This document shows, one piece after another, positions 54,463-63,999 of a stretch of DNA of 64,000 bases. Made by a program: the position numbers and the translations under genes. How positions within the stretch are numbered: the first letter of the stretch is position 1; every line of letters begins with the position of its first letter. The DNA is from Bradyrhizobium sp. CB82 (lineage in GTDB: Bacteria > Pseudomonadota > Alphaproteobacteria > Rhizobiales > Xanthobacteraceae), in the NCBI RefSeq assembly GCF_029714405.1, contig NZ_CP121650.1, positions 2,485,001 through 2,549,000 on the forward strand. Reading direction: 5' to 3'. Under the pieces are notes generated by a model. The model had not been told where the DNA came from. It made no database searches and saw only the letters and a list, made by a program, of their open reading frames with translations.

Positions 54463-55695
54463 ATGAACGAGCATGCGCAGCCGGGAACAAGCGATCCGCT
54501 GTTCAATCCGCTGGCCCCCGATTTCATCAGGGATCCCTATCCCTATTACGATCGGCTGCGTACGGTCGATCCGATGCATGTAACCCCGTTCGGTTCCTTC
54601 CTGGCGAGCCGGCACGCCGAGGTGAGCCTCGTGATGCGCGACAAGCGCTTCGGCAAGGATTTCGTCGAACGCAGCAAGCGCCGCTACGGTCCCAAGATCA
54701 TGGAGGAGCCGGTCTTCCGCAGCATGAGCCACTGGATGCTGCACGCCGATCCCCCCGACCACACCCGCCTGCGCGGCCTGGTCGTGAAAGCTTTCACGGC
54801 GCGCCGGGTCGAGGACATGCGGCCGCGGATCCAGGCCATCGTCGACCAGACGCTCGACGAGGTGATCGATCGCGGCCACATGGACCTGATCGAGGATTTT
54901 GCCTTCCGCCTGCCGGTCACGATCATCTGCGACATGCTTGGCATCCCCGAAGATCACCGCGAGGTGTTCTACAAGGGCTCGCGCGATGGCGGCCGGCTGC
55001 TCGATCCCGTACCGCTGTCTCCGGAAGAAATCCGCCAAGGCAACGCCGGCAACCTGATGGCGCAGATGTACTTCCAGCAGCTTTTCGAGCTGCGCCGCCG
55101 CAATCCGGGCGAGGACCTCACCACCCAGCTCGTGCAGGCCGAGGAAGATGGGCACAAGCTCACCAATGAGGAATTGACCGCCAACATCATCCTGCTGTTC
55201 GGCGCCGGCCACGAGACCACCGTCAATCTCATCGGCAACGGCTTGTTGGCCCTGCATCGCAATCCGGACCAGCTGGCACTGCTCAAGGCCCGGCCGGAGC
55301 TGATCAGCAACGCGATCGAGGAGTTCTTGCGCTACGATTCGTCGGTGCAGATGACCGGGCGCGTGACGCTGGAGGACATCGACGATCTCGGCGGCAAGCG
55401 GATTCCCAAGGGCGAGACCGTGCTGTGCCTCCTGGGCTCGGCCAACCGGGATCCCGCCGTCTATCCCGACCGCCCCGACCGCCTCGACATCATCAGAGAG
55501 AACGTGAAGCCGCTGTCGTTCGGTGGCGGCATCCATTTCTGCCTGGGCGCCCAATTGGCGCGCATCGAGGCCGAGATCGCCATCAACACCCTGCTCAGGC
55601 GGCTGCCGGACTTGCGGGTCGACGATGTCGAGAACCCGGAATGGCGGCCGACTTTCGTCCTGCGCGGCCTGAAGCGGCTGCCGGCGAGCTGGTAG
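54463..55695 (+). CDS. Cytochrome P450
   Basis: A 410-residue class I soluble P450. The I-helix oxygen-binding motif GAGHETT is at 247-253, the ExxR pair at 287-290 (EFLR), and the heme-ligand loop LSFGGGIHFCLGAQLAR with C360. Substrate-contact features (MLHADPPDHTRLRGLVVKAF) are typical of the CYP107/CYP105-like group. No ferredoxin or reductase is adjacent. ATG 54463 is preceded by GAGG; an in-frame ATG at 54439 is less likely. TetR-controlled expression is probable, so the enzyme may respond to a xenobiotic or a lipid. Confidence 0.95.
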   Translation: MNEHAQPGTSDPLFNPLAPDFIRDPYPYYDRLRTVDPMHVTPFGSFLASRHAEVSLVMRDKRFGKDFVERSKRRYGPKIMEEPVFRSMSHWMLHADPPDHTRLRGLVVKAFTARRVEDMRPRIQAIVDQTLDEVIDRGHMDLIEDFAFRLPVTIICDMLGIPEDHREVFYKGSRDGGRLLDPVPLSPEEIRQGNAGNLMAQMYFQQLFELRRRNPGEDLTTQLVQAEEDGHKLTNEELTANIILLFGAGHETTVNLIGNGLLALHRNPDQLALLKARPELISNAIEEFLRYDSSVQMTGRVTLEDIDDLGGKRIPKGETVLCLLGSANRDPAVYPDRPDRLDIIRENVKPLSFGGGIHFCLGAQLARIEAEIAINTLLRRLPDLRVDDVENPEWRPTFVLRGLKRLPASW

Positions 55696-55828
55696 CGTTA
55701 ACCTCCGTGCGCAACAGTCGCTGTGACTTCGCCACACTTGCTCCTATATAAGGGGCAGTTCCGGCGCGGCTTAGGCTTCGATTTGGCTTGGGTTTGGCTC
55801 GGGTGCCGGTTTGGCCGAGGGGAGACCC

Positions 55829-58800
55829 GTGCAGACGACGCTGCTCGGATTGGCGATTGCCTTCATCATTGCGCTGCTGGCCGCGCTGATCGGGCCTTAC
55901 TTCATCGACTGGAGCCGGTTCCGGCCCCAGTTCGAGGCGGAGGCGACCCGGATCATCGGCGTCCCGGTGCGGGTTGCCGGCCAGCTCGATGCGCGGCTGT
56001 TGCCGGCGCCGACGCTGCGGCTGCGCTCGGTCACCTTCGGCGGCAACAACGACCTGGGCAAACTGCGCGCCGACAAGCTCGACGTCGAGTTCAGCCTCTC
56101 TTCGCTGATGCGCGGCGAATGGCGCGCCACCGAGTTGACGGTCAGCGGCATGGCGGCCGAGCTCGGCCTCGATGCCAAGGGCCGGGTCGACCTGCCGTCG
56201 ACGGCGAGCGGCAGCTTCAACCTCGCCTCGCTCGCGATCGAGCGGCTGAACCTCACCGGCCGCATCGCGCTTCATGATGCCGCCAGCCGCACGACGCTGG
56301 AACTGAGCGACATCGCGTTCGCCGGTGACGTCCGCTCGCTCGCGGGCTCGGTGCGGGGCGACGGCAACGTCACCGTCTCCGGCACGCGCTATCCGTTCCG
56401 CGTTTCCTCCGGCCCGAGCCCCGACGGCAGCGCCACCCGTCTCCACATCAATATCGATCCCGGCGAGCGCGCGATCCTGGCCGATCTCGAAGGCGTGCTC
56501 GCCTTTGACGGCCGGTTGCCGAAATTCGACGGCGCGCTCACGCTCGCCGTGCCTCCACCCAAGGACACGTCAAAGGACAAGCCGACAGCCGCTTCACCGA
56601 CGCCCTGGAAGCTCACCACGAAGCTGAAGGCGGATCCGTCGCTTGCGAAGTTCGACCAGATCGAGGCGAGCTTTGGACCTGAAGACACCGCGCTGAAGGT
56701 CGCCGGCGTCGGCGACCTCAAATTCGGCGCCGCGCCCCTGCTGCGTGCGAATCTGTCGGCGCGGCAGCTCGATGCCGACAAGCTTGCGGCCAAGGACAAC
56801 ACCGAGCCGCTGCGCATCCTGCCGGCGCTGCGCGCGGGGCTCGCCGCCATTCCGCAGGCTCCGATCCCGGCGCAGATCTCGTTCAGCTCCGAGCAGATCA
56901 TGCTCGGCGGCCGGCCGCTGCAAAACATTGCCGCGGAGTTGCAGACCGACGGCAGGTCCTGGACGTTCCAGCGGCTCGATCTGCGCGCGCCGGGCATGAC
57001 CCAGGTCGCGCTCAATGGCGCCAGCCCCGGCTTCGACAGCTTCAGCGGCCGGCTCAGCATCGAATCCAGCGATCCCGATACGCTGGTGGGCTGGCTCCAG
57101 GGCCGCAGCGAGATCAATCGCCGCAGCACCAAGCCGCTGCGCCTGAGCGGCGACGTGACGGTCGCCGCCAATCATCTGGCGATCGACAAGCTGAAGGCCG
57201 AGATCGAGGGCGGCGCGGTCGAGGGCCGCATCGCCTTCGTGCAGACTGCCGCGAACACGGGCTCGCGGATCGATGCCGAGCTGAAGGCCGACCGGCTCGA
57301 CCTCGATGCGGCCGCAAGCTTCGTGCGCGGCCTCGCCGGGCCGCAAGGCGAGTGGCCGGACGAGGCAAAACTGTCGCTCGACGTCGGCCGCGCGGTCTCG
57401 GCCGGGCAGGAGCTGCGGCCGTTCGCCGCCAAATTCGGCTATAGTCCGACCACGTTGTCGCTGGAGCAGCTGCAGTTCGGCCAGGCGAGCGGCGTGACGA
57501 CGGAGGCGAGCGGCAGTTTCGATCGTATGCATGCGACCGGCAAGCTGACGCTTAAGTCCGCGGCCAATTCCCTGTCTCAGCTCACAGCCCTGATCAACCC
57601 GGTCGCGCCGGCGTTCAGTGCACGTTTCGATCGCCTCGACGCGCTGCAGGGGCCAACGCGCCTGAACCTCGATCTGAGCCTGGACAAGAATGCCGAGCAT
57701 GCCGATCGCACCAACGCGCGTGCCGCGCTCGATCTCGATGCGCCGCAGTTGAAGGGAAGGGCGACGCTGTCGGCGCAAGTCTTGGCGGCGGCGATCAACG
57801 GCCTCGATCTCGACAAGCTGCGCAACAGCGACTTCACGCTGGAGTCAAAACTCTCCGCACCGCAGGCGAGCTCGCTGTTGACCCTGTTCGGCCTCGACCG
57901 CGTGGTCGCGGCAGGCGAGGGGGCTTCGCAAGCCGAAGCCAAAGTGAGCGGCGCCTGGGGCCGGCCGCTTCAGCTCAATGCGAAAATCGCGGGCGGTGGA
58001 CTGGATGCAGACGCGCAGGGCAGCTTCGAATTGCCCTCGCCCGATCCGAAAGCCAGCGTGAACTTGCGCGTCCGCAACGCCAACCTCGCGCCGCTGTTCG
58101 GGATCGGTGCGGGCGAGAAGTCGGCACAAACCGTCAACCTGTCCTCGCGCCTGACCTTGTCCGGCAACAGGCTGACCTTCGATGATCTCGACAGCACCGC
58201 ATCTAGCTCGCACCTGCGCGGCCGTCTTGTGATGACGCTGGACCCGGAGAAGAGCATCGAGGGCGAGGTCGGGCTCGATACGCTCGATGTGGTTCCGGCG
58301 CTCAGCGTCGCCATCGGCGCGGCCGGACGCGATAGAGATCAGCCTCTCGCGGCAGGGCTTCTGGGCGGCTGGCGCGGCCGCATCACCTTCCAGGCCCTGC
58401 GCGGCGGATTGCCCGGTGGCATCGAGATGCGGCCCTTCAGCGGCATGATCCGCAATGACGGCCAGTCGCTGGCACTGGATTCGCTGAAGGGCGGCATCGG
58501 CGGCGGCGAGATGACCGCTAGCATCGACGCGCGCGAAGGCCCCAACGGCCTGTCGCTGAACGCACGCATCCAGCTTGCCAATGTCGATGCGACGGTGCTG
58601 CGCTATCGCAATCTCGCCGTCCCCAAGGGCCGCGCGTCGGTGCAGATGGCGCTGTCGGCCCAGGGCCGCAGCATTGCGGCGCTGACCGGCGCGCTCGCCG
58701 GCAACGGCACCGTGACGTTGGACCAGGCCGAGCTCACCGGGCTCGATCCGCGCGCTTTCGAGGTCGCGATCCGGGCCAGCGATGGCGGCCAGGTCGCCGA

Positions 58801-59512
58801 CGACACAAGGCTCAGGCAGCTCGTCGAGCCGGCGCTGTCGGCGGGCCGCTTGGCAATCGGCTCGGCGCAGATCCCGTTCACGATCCGCGACGGCCGCCTG
58901 CGCGTCGGCGCGACCACGCTGGAAGCAAAGAACGCCCGCGCCATCGTCTCCGGCGGCTACGACATTCCCGCCGACCAGGCCGACATCCGCGCCAGCCTGA
59001 CGCCGATCATGACCGGCCTCTCCGGCGCGCCTCCCGAAATCCAGCTCTTCGCGGCAGGCCCGCCCGACAAGCTCAACCGCACCGTCGATCTCACGCCGCT
59101 GTCCTCGTGGCTGGCGGTACGGACGATCGACCGCGAGACGCGGCGGCTCGATGCCATCGAACGCGGCGAGCCGCCGCCGGCGACTGCGGCATTGCCCCGG
59201 CTCGTGTCACCTGACGCCGCGCCCGAGCTACCGCCGCTGGTCGACGTACCGATGCCCGGCCGCGATCCCCGCCGCGCCCAGCCCAAGGTGAAGGTCGAGC
59301 CCAAAGCCGCTCCGACACCGCGGCCGCCGCTGGCTGCACCGGCCGCACCGAGTCCTTCGGTCTCGAGTCCGTCGATTTCAAGCCCGCCGATCGCGAGCCA
59401 GCAGGTGGCACCGCTTCCGCCGCCGATCGAGGTCAGGCCCGCGCCCGGTCCTCCACCGGCAAGGCCCAAGCCGAAAGCGCCGATGGTCCTGGTGCCGCAG
59501 TCCAATCCCTAA
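55829..59512 (+). CDS. AsmA-family large envelope protein
   Basis: A 1227-residue protein with an N-terminal membrane anchor (LLGLAIAFIIALLAALIGPY) and a long periplasmic part. The AsmA N-terminal motif (TRIIGVPVRVAGQLDARLLP, TLRLRSVTFGG) and the C-terminal AsmA_2-like region (LNARIQLANVDATVLRYRNL, GALAGNGTVTLDQAELTGLD) are present. The extended beta-strand-rich body fits the lipid-bridge model for AsmA-like proteins (TamB, YhdP), which transport phospholipid between membranes; this is established for relatives, not shown here. The last about 110 residues are Pro/Ala-rich and low-complexity. GTG 55829 is preceded by GAGGGGAGA. Confidence 0.9.
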   Translation: MQTTLLGLAIAFIIALLAALIGPYFIDWSRFRPQFEAEATRIIGVPVRVAGQLDARLLPAPTLRLRSVTFGGNNDLGKLRADKLDVEFSLSSLMRGEWRATELTVSGMAAELGLDAKGRVDLPSTASGSFNLASLAIERLNLTGRIALHDAASRTTLELSDIAFAGDVRSLAGSVRGDGNVTVSGTRYPFRVSSGPSPDGSATRLHINIDPGERAILADLEGVLAFDGRLPKFDGALTLAVPPPKDTSKDKPTAASPTPWKLTTKLKADPSLAKFDQIEASFGPEDTALKVAGVGDLKFGAAPLLRANLSARQLDADKLAAKDNTEPLRILPALRAGLAAIPQAPIPAQISFSSEQIMLGGRPLQNIAAELQTDGRSWTFQRLDLRAPGMTQVALNGASPGFDSFSGRLSIESSDPDTLVGWLQGRSEINRRSTKPLRLSGDVTVAANHLAIDKLKAEIEGGAVEGRIAFVQTAANTGSRIDAELKADRLDLDAAASFVRGLAGPQGEWPDEAKLSLDVGRAVSAGQELRPFAAKFGYSPTTLSLEQLQFGQASGVTTEASGSFDRMHATGKLTLKSAANSLSQLTALINPVAPAFSARFDRLDALQGPTRLNLDLSLDKNAEHADRTNARAALDLDAPQLKGRATLSAQVLAAAINGLDLDKLRNSDFTLESKLSAPQASSLLTLFGLDRVVAAGEGASQAEAKVSGAWGRPLQLNAKIAGGGLDADAQGSFELPSPDPKASVNLRVRNANLAPLFGIGAGEKSAQTVNLSSRLTLSGNRLTFDDLDSTASSSHLRGRLVMTLDPEKSIEGEVGLDTLDVVPALSVAIGAAGRDRDQPLAAGLLGGWRGRITFQALRGGLPGGIEMRPFSGMIRNDGQSLALDSLKGGIGGGEMTASIDAREGPNGLSLNARIQLANVDATVLRYRNLAVPKGRASVQMALSAQGRSIAALTGALAGNGTVTLDQAELTGLDPRAFEVAIRASDGGQVADDTRLRQLVEPALSAGRLAIGSAQIPFTIRDGRLRVGATTLEAKNARAIVSGGYDIPADQADIRASLTPIMTGLSGAPPEIQLFAAGPPDKLNRTVDLTPLSSWLAVRTIDRETRRLDAIERGEPPPATAALPRLVSPDAAPELPPLVDVPMPGRDPRRAQPKVKVEPKAAPTPRPPLAAPAAPSPSVSSPSISSPPIASQQVAPLPPPIEVRPAPGPPPARPKPKAPMVLVPQSNP

Positions 59513-59525
59513 AGCCCGCATGCGG

Positions 59526-59646
59526 GAGCATAATCGGGAAAAGTGCGAAGCGGTTTTCCCTCGCGACAAACGCGGAACGTTTGCGCGGAGATCATGGGCA
59601 AACAATCACCCGAAGCGCGATGACACTCATCTCAATCGTATCGCGC
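59526..59646. repeat. Composite stem repeat, family D copy 2
   Basis: A diverged copy of the 129-bp element: GAGCATAATC, CGGTTTTCCCTCGCGACAAA, GCGGAGATCATG and the tail GCGCGATGA...ATCGTATCGCGC. It begins 14 bp after the AsmA-type gene. The rest of 59647-59831 has no gene; its AT content is higher, which suits a promoter for the next gene. Confidence 0.88.
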
Positions 59647-59831
59647 GTTGGGCGCGAGGCCCTTGCGTGGGCGTAAAGATATCAGCGCAAATTTTAGGGA
59701 ATTTTGCTCGGAAAAACTGCTTTGCCGATTTTACCGAATTCTCGCGTTTGACGGCTAGCGTGGTTCGGAAGAGGAATTCGGCGTCCTGCCAAGCGGACAG
59801 GGCGGCCCGCCAAGAACTGGGGACATTCGCC

Positions 59832-60956
59832 ATGAACGAAGCGAAATCGCTTCTGCAGGATTTGGATGACGCGATTGCGCGCGGCACCAACGAAAGCCGT
59901 GCACGTGCGTTGTGGCACGCGACCGACCTGTTGATCACCGGCCGCTACCGCGACGACGAAATCAGCATGTTCGGCGAGGTGATCGGCAAGCTCGCGGACG
60001 AGATCGAGGTCGTGGCGCGGGCGCAGCTCTCGGAGCTGATGGTCGCCTGCGACCACGCCCCGCTCAACGTGCTGCATCAGCTCGCCTTCGACGACGAGAT
60101 CGCGGTCGCCGGCCCCGTGCTGCGCGAGTCCGACCGGCTCGACGAGAAGATGCTTGTCGAGAACGCCCTGACCAAGGGACAAGACCACCTGCTCGCGATC
60201 TCGCAGCGCAAGTCGATCGGCGAAGCCGTGACGGATGTACTGGTCAAGCGCGGCAACCAGGAGGTCGTGACTTCGGTCGCGAAGAACGAGGGCGCGCGCT
60301 TCTCGGGCTCGAGCCTGTTGCACATGGTCCGGCGCGCCGAGGGCGATTCGATCCTCGCCGAGCAGCTCGGCCTGCGCAAGGACGTGCCCCGGCACGTCTT
60401 CCAGCAGCTCATCGCCAAGGCGTCGGAGGACGTCCGCCGCCGGCTCGAGAGCGAACGGCCGGAGATGATGTCGCAGATCCAGAGCTCGGTGACTGACGTT
60501 ACCGGCGACCTGCAGTCGAAATTCGGGCCTTCGTCGCGCAGTTATTTCGTCGCCAAGCGCGTAGTGACGACGCAGCATCGCCAGGGCAACCTCAACCAGG
60601 ATTCGATCTCGAACTATGCGCGCCAGCATCGTTTCGACGAGGTGCAGATCGGCCTATCGCTGCTCTCGGCGCTGCCGGTCGACGTGATCGAGCGCGCGCT
60701 GATGGACCGCAATCGCGAGATGCTGCTGGTGCTGTGCAAGGCGCTGGATTTCGCGTGGGACACGACGATGTCGCTCCTGTTCCTCGGCGCCAAGGATCAT
60801 CTCATCACCGCGCGCGAGCTCAAGGACAGCGAGCGCGAGTTCGGCAGGCTCAAGATCGAGACCTCGCGCAGCATCCTGAAATTCTACCAGTCGCGCAAGA
60901 ACAGCACTGCTGCCGATCCCGCGGCCGGCCGTCAGGCCGAGCTGCACATGCACTGA
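59832..60956 (+). CDS. DUF2336 domain protein
   Basis: A 374-residue helical protein of the DUF2336 family, common in alphaproteobacteria. Signatures are MNEAKSLLQDLDDAIARGTN, LWHATDLLITGRYRDDEISM, the repeat-like SELMVACDHAPLNVLHQLAF and VLVKRGNQEVVTSVAKNEGA. The latter resemble leucine-rich variant or HEAT-like repeats. Function is unproven; such proteins occur beside two-component or cell-cycle genes. ATG 59832 is chosen because the family begins here; a longer frame to 59520 reads through the family D repeat. It is followed 34 bp later by a small gene, probably co-transcribed. Confidence 0.85.
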   Translation: MNEAKSLLQDLDDAIARGTNESRARALWHATDLLITGRYRDDEISMFGEVIGKLADEIEVVARAQLSELMVACDHAPLNVLHQLAFDDEIAVAGPVLRESDRLDEKMLVENALTKGQDHLLAISQRKSIGEAVTDVLVKRGNQEVVTSVAKNEGARFSGSSLLHMVRRAEGDSILAEQLGLRKDVPRHVFQQLIAKASEDVRRRLESERPEMMSQIQSSVTDVTGDLQSKFGPSSRSYFVAKRVVTTQHRQGNLNQDSISNYARQHRFDEVQIGLSLLSALPVDVIERALMDRNREMLLVLCKALDFAWDTTMSLLFLGAKDHLITARELKDSEREFGRLKIETSRSILKFYQSRKNSTAADPAAGRQAELHMH

Positions 60957-60990
60957 GCGCTATCCGGGAAACCGCAGGGGAGTATTTGCC

Positions 60991-61230
60991 ATGTTGCCTC
61001 AATTCGGCACCGCAGCCCGCAAGAAACTCAACAAGCCGCTCAACGCCGACCTCGGTAGCGCGAAGCCGGACAAGGCCTCGGTCGACGCGGCCTGGCTCGT
61101 GCTCGAAGCCGCCAACGATCTCGGCGACCACGCCGCCGTGGAAGCCTGCCGCCGCGTGATCGACGCCGAGCTCAACGGCACCGCTGCCGGCCGCCCGGAC
61201 CTCGACCTTGTGCTGGATTATTTCCGCTAG
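60991..61230 (+). CDS. Small conserved hypothetical protein
   Basis: A 79-residue acidic-helical protein that begins MLPQFGTAARKKLNKPLNAD and contains VDAAWLVLEAANDLGDHAAV and RRVIDAELNGTAAGRPDLDL. AGGGGAG at 60976-60982 precedes ATG 60991. It follows the DUF2336 gene by 34 bp. No family is recognised. Its stop codon TAG overlaps the start of a family D repeat. Confidence 0.7.
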   Translation: MLPQFGTAARKKLNKPLNADLGSAKPDKASVDAAWLVLEAANDLGDHAAVEACRRVIDAELNGTAAGRPDLDLVLDYFR

Positions 61231-61357
61231 AGCATGATCCGGAAAGTGTGAAGCGGTTTTCCCTCGCGACAAACGCGGACCGCGTTTGCGCGGAGATCAT
61301 GCTCAAACAATAACCTAAAGCGCGATGATGATTCATCCTAATCTCATCGCGCTTTAG
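61229..61357. repeat. Composite stem repeat, family D copy 3
   Basis: Near-identical to the copy at 29010-29138: AGAGCATGATCCGGAAAG, CAAACGCGGACCGCGTTTG (9-bp stem, one-base loop), GATCATGCTC and AAAGCGCGATGA/TCATCGCGCTTT. It begins inside the stop codon of the small gene at 60991 and ends 1 bp before the minus-strand gene at 61359. Confidence 0.95.
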
Positions 61358-61358
61358 A

Positions 61359-63024
61359 CTAGCGGGCGTGCTGAACGCGCGGCTTCAAGTCTATCAAGCC
61401 CCGATTCACGAGCGTGCGGTGGAATCGACGTTTCCGTTCGGAAGCCGATGCAAAGTAGGTGTTTCCGCAATCGTCCAGTAAGCTCGCACGCGTGGCGAAT
61501 ATCGGATCAAGCGGGAGGCCCGCTCGTTGCAAAGCGACGGTTCCAAGAAAAGCGATGTCAAGGTCCGCGCCCGGTCCGGGGGCAAGGTGGGGGATATTGA
61601 AAGCCTCGATCGCATAGAATGTGCGAAACGGACGCCGGCTATCGACCGAGCCCTCGAGGTGCCGATCGATCCGTCTCGTCAATACGGGTTGGTGGTCCCC
61701 ATAGTGCATGACGAGAACGGGGCGCCCCGCAATACTGCTTGCCAGCCTCTCTTTCAGCTTTTGCCAGGTCGAGGCGGTCTCCACGAGTCGCGCGTAATAT
61801 TCGGCATATCCGGCATCGGGAAGGTTCGCCATGGCAAAGGCGCGCTCCCTTTCAAACTGCCCGGACGGCACCAGCCGCCGATCATGCGGACCGTGATTGA
61901 AGTTGGTCAGCACATAGAGAAATTGAGGTGACGGGTCGTTGGCAATCCTCTTGGCATGAGCATCGATCACCGCTTCGAGGAACATTGCATCCGAATTTGT
62001 CGCCTCGAATCGTCTGATATCAAAAGGCGGCGGAAAATCGTCGATGAAGATGCGTTCGTCGATGCCGATCGAGCCGTAGAATTCATCGTAGTCGAGAAAG
62101 TTGCGACGACAGCTCGATGTGAGTGTCGTCCTGTAGCCGAGCGATGCCAACGAGCGCGGGAGGCTGCTGTGGAATCGGCCGGCGCCTTTCTTGAAGAGGT
62201 AGTAGGCACTCGAACCGAAGCTTGCACTCGAAAGACCGGTCAGCAGGCTGAATTCCGACTGCCACGAGCCGCCACCGAAGATGTCCACGTTGAGCCGACC
62301 AAATTCCCCGTCTGCCGGAGACAGGAACGCTTCGACGATTGGCTCGATCGGCAGGCCAAAAATGCGCGGGTCGAAGATCGACTCGTGCTGGATGACGATA
62401 ATGTCCGGACGTTCGCTGGAGCGCGCAGGCATCGCCTCCTTCAGCGGCAGCGGTTCGTTCGCGATATCGCTCAGAGCCAGCCCATTGAACTGCCGCCAGG
62501 ATGCAGGGTCGATGAGCGAGGCCATGAAGGTGGAATAGAAGCACCGTCCTTGCGTCAGCGTCAGCCGCAAGGACGTGGCGCCCCTTATCGGCGGAAGCCT
62601 TCGCGAAGCCGATGAGTGCAAGGCAGAGCAAGGGAATTCGGACGGCAACGGAAATCGGAGATCCGGCGGCGTAGACCAGAACGGCGATCGAAGCGAAAGT
62701 GAGCAAGATGCCCGCGACGAGAACACCCAGCATCATGCGCGGGTATTGCAACACGAAGAACGGGACTGTGCCTGCAAACGCAAGCGGCACATCGGAAACG
62801 ATCAATTTGAGTGCGCTGTGTCTGAATTTTACGATTGATACACCGGCGATTGCGACTGCCAGCATGCCGGACAGCAGGATCGCTCTCTCGAAATCGGCAA
62901 CAAAGACCAGCAGCAGAGCTGCATTGAGGAAGAGCGCCGCGATCGCAAACAGCAGGTGTTCGATGCTGCGCTCTGTCAGCGCAACGGCGCAGATGGTCGT
63001 CACGAGTGCCAAGGTCAAAGCCAT
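61359..63024 (-). pseudogene. LTA-synthase/phosphoglycerol-transferase-like protein, frameshifted
   Basis: The N-terminal part (63024 to about 62590) encodes a membrane domain with about five helices (LLFAIAALFLNAALLLVFVA, MMLGVLVAGILLTFASIAVL). It runs on to FAKASADKG, then the frame breaks at a GGGG run (CCCC at 62581-62584). Removing one G joins it to GATSLRLTLTQGRCFYSTFM and the sulfatase-fold catalytic domain: IIVIQHESIFDPRIFGL, FGGGSWQSEFSLLTGLS (position of the metal/nucleophile motif) and HYGDHQPV. Repaired length would be about 554 residues. It could be a sequencing error or a true null allele. Confidence 0.8.
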
Positions 63025-63249
63025 GGAAGCAGGATGCCCTGAGCATTCGATTTCTTCAATTCGGCTCTTGGGCAGGGATCACCGGCTCTTCGCGGGCTGC
63101 CACCGGCCACGGCGAAATTCGTGCAGCGCAGCAAAGGCCGCAGCCCAAGGTGAGGATGCCCGTCCTCGATTTGCCGGACGTGTCAAATGGTCTTGCAGAC
63201 CACGCCGGGCATCATGCGGGCAAGCCGCGCTCCGATCCGGGCCGGCGTC

Positions 63250-63999
63250 CTAGACCGGGCCGTGCGAACCCGGCGGGACCATGTAGAGCGTCATCGCGAA
63301 GATCGCGTAGATGCAGAGCAGGAGCGCGCCGATGAACCAGGCCGATCGTCCGCCATTGGTGATGAAGCACGTCACCACCGTGGCGATCATGACCATGGTC
63401 ACTGCTCCCGGCCAGAATTGGAGGTCCATGGGCTGCGGCCCGACAACGTAGCTGAGGAGCACAAGAACGGGTGCGACGAACAAGGCGATCTGCGCCGCGC
63501 TCCCCAGCGCGATACTCACGCTCAAATCGAGCCTGTTCCGGCGTGCCGCAGCAAATGCCACAGCCATCTCGGCTGCAGCGCCGACCAGGGCAACGACGAT
63601 GAATCCGACGAACGCCGGGCTCATGCCGAGCGTTTCGGCCGCCTTCTGCACCGACTCGACGAAAATCTCGCTCACGAGCGCAACCAGCACGGTAACGACC
63701 CCCAGCGTCGGAACGGCGACCCCGACCGGCAGCGTCGGGCCGGCTGCCTCGCCATGGTCGCTGCTCGCGAACAGCTCCTTGTGCGTCTTCAGCGAGAACA
63801 GCAGGCTGAGGCCGTAGGCTGCAATCAGCAGGACCGCCAAGGCGGCACTCAGGCGCTGCACCGTCGCCTGGCTTCCGGGAAAGTTGAGATCGGCAACGGC
63901 GGAGGGCGACAACAGGGCAATCGTGGCCATCAGGAGCAGCGCGGAATAGAGCCTGCCGCCCGCTCGGTTGTATTCCTGCACGCGGTGCCTCAGCCCGCC
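63250..63999 (-). CDS. Ca2+/H+ antiporter of the CaCA family, C-terminal part
   Basis: The reading frame is open to the window edge, so the gene's 5' end is missing. A GTG at 63981 lies within the frame, but upstream codons read GGLRHRVQEYNRAGGRL, as in complete CaxA-type exchangers. About 250 residues with six to seven hydrophobic segments remain. The alpha-2 repeat is recognisable (VGFIVVALVGAAAEMAVAFA then LDLSVSIALGSAAQIALFVA), with Ala and Met in place of the Asn and His of GNAAEH. I recall this variant from other Bradyrhizobium sequences. It probably exports Ca2+ using the proton gradient. 63025-63249 shows no gene. Confidence 0.85.
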   Translation of the reverse strand, partial: GGLRHRVQEYNRAGGRLYSALLLMATIALLSPSAVADLNFPGSQATVQRLSAALAVLLIAAYGLSLLFSLKTHKELFASSDHGEAAGPTLPVGVAVPTLGVVTVLVALVSEIFVESVQKAAETLGMSPAFVGFIVVALVGAAAEMAVAFAAARRNRLDLSVSIALGSAAQIALFVAPVLVLLSYVVGPQPMDLQFWPGAVTMVMIATVVTCFITNGGRSAWFIGALLLCIYAIFAMTLYMVPPGSHGPV

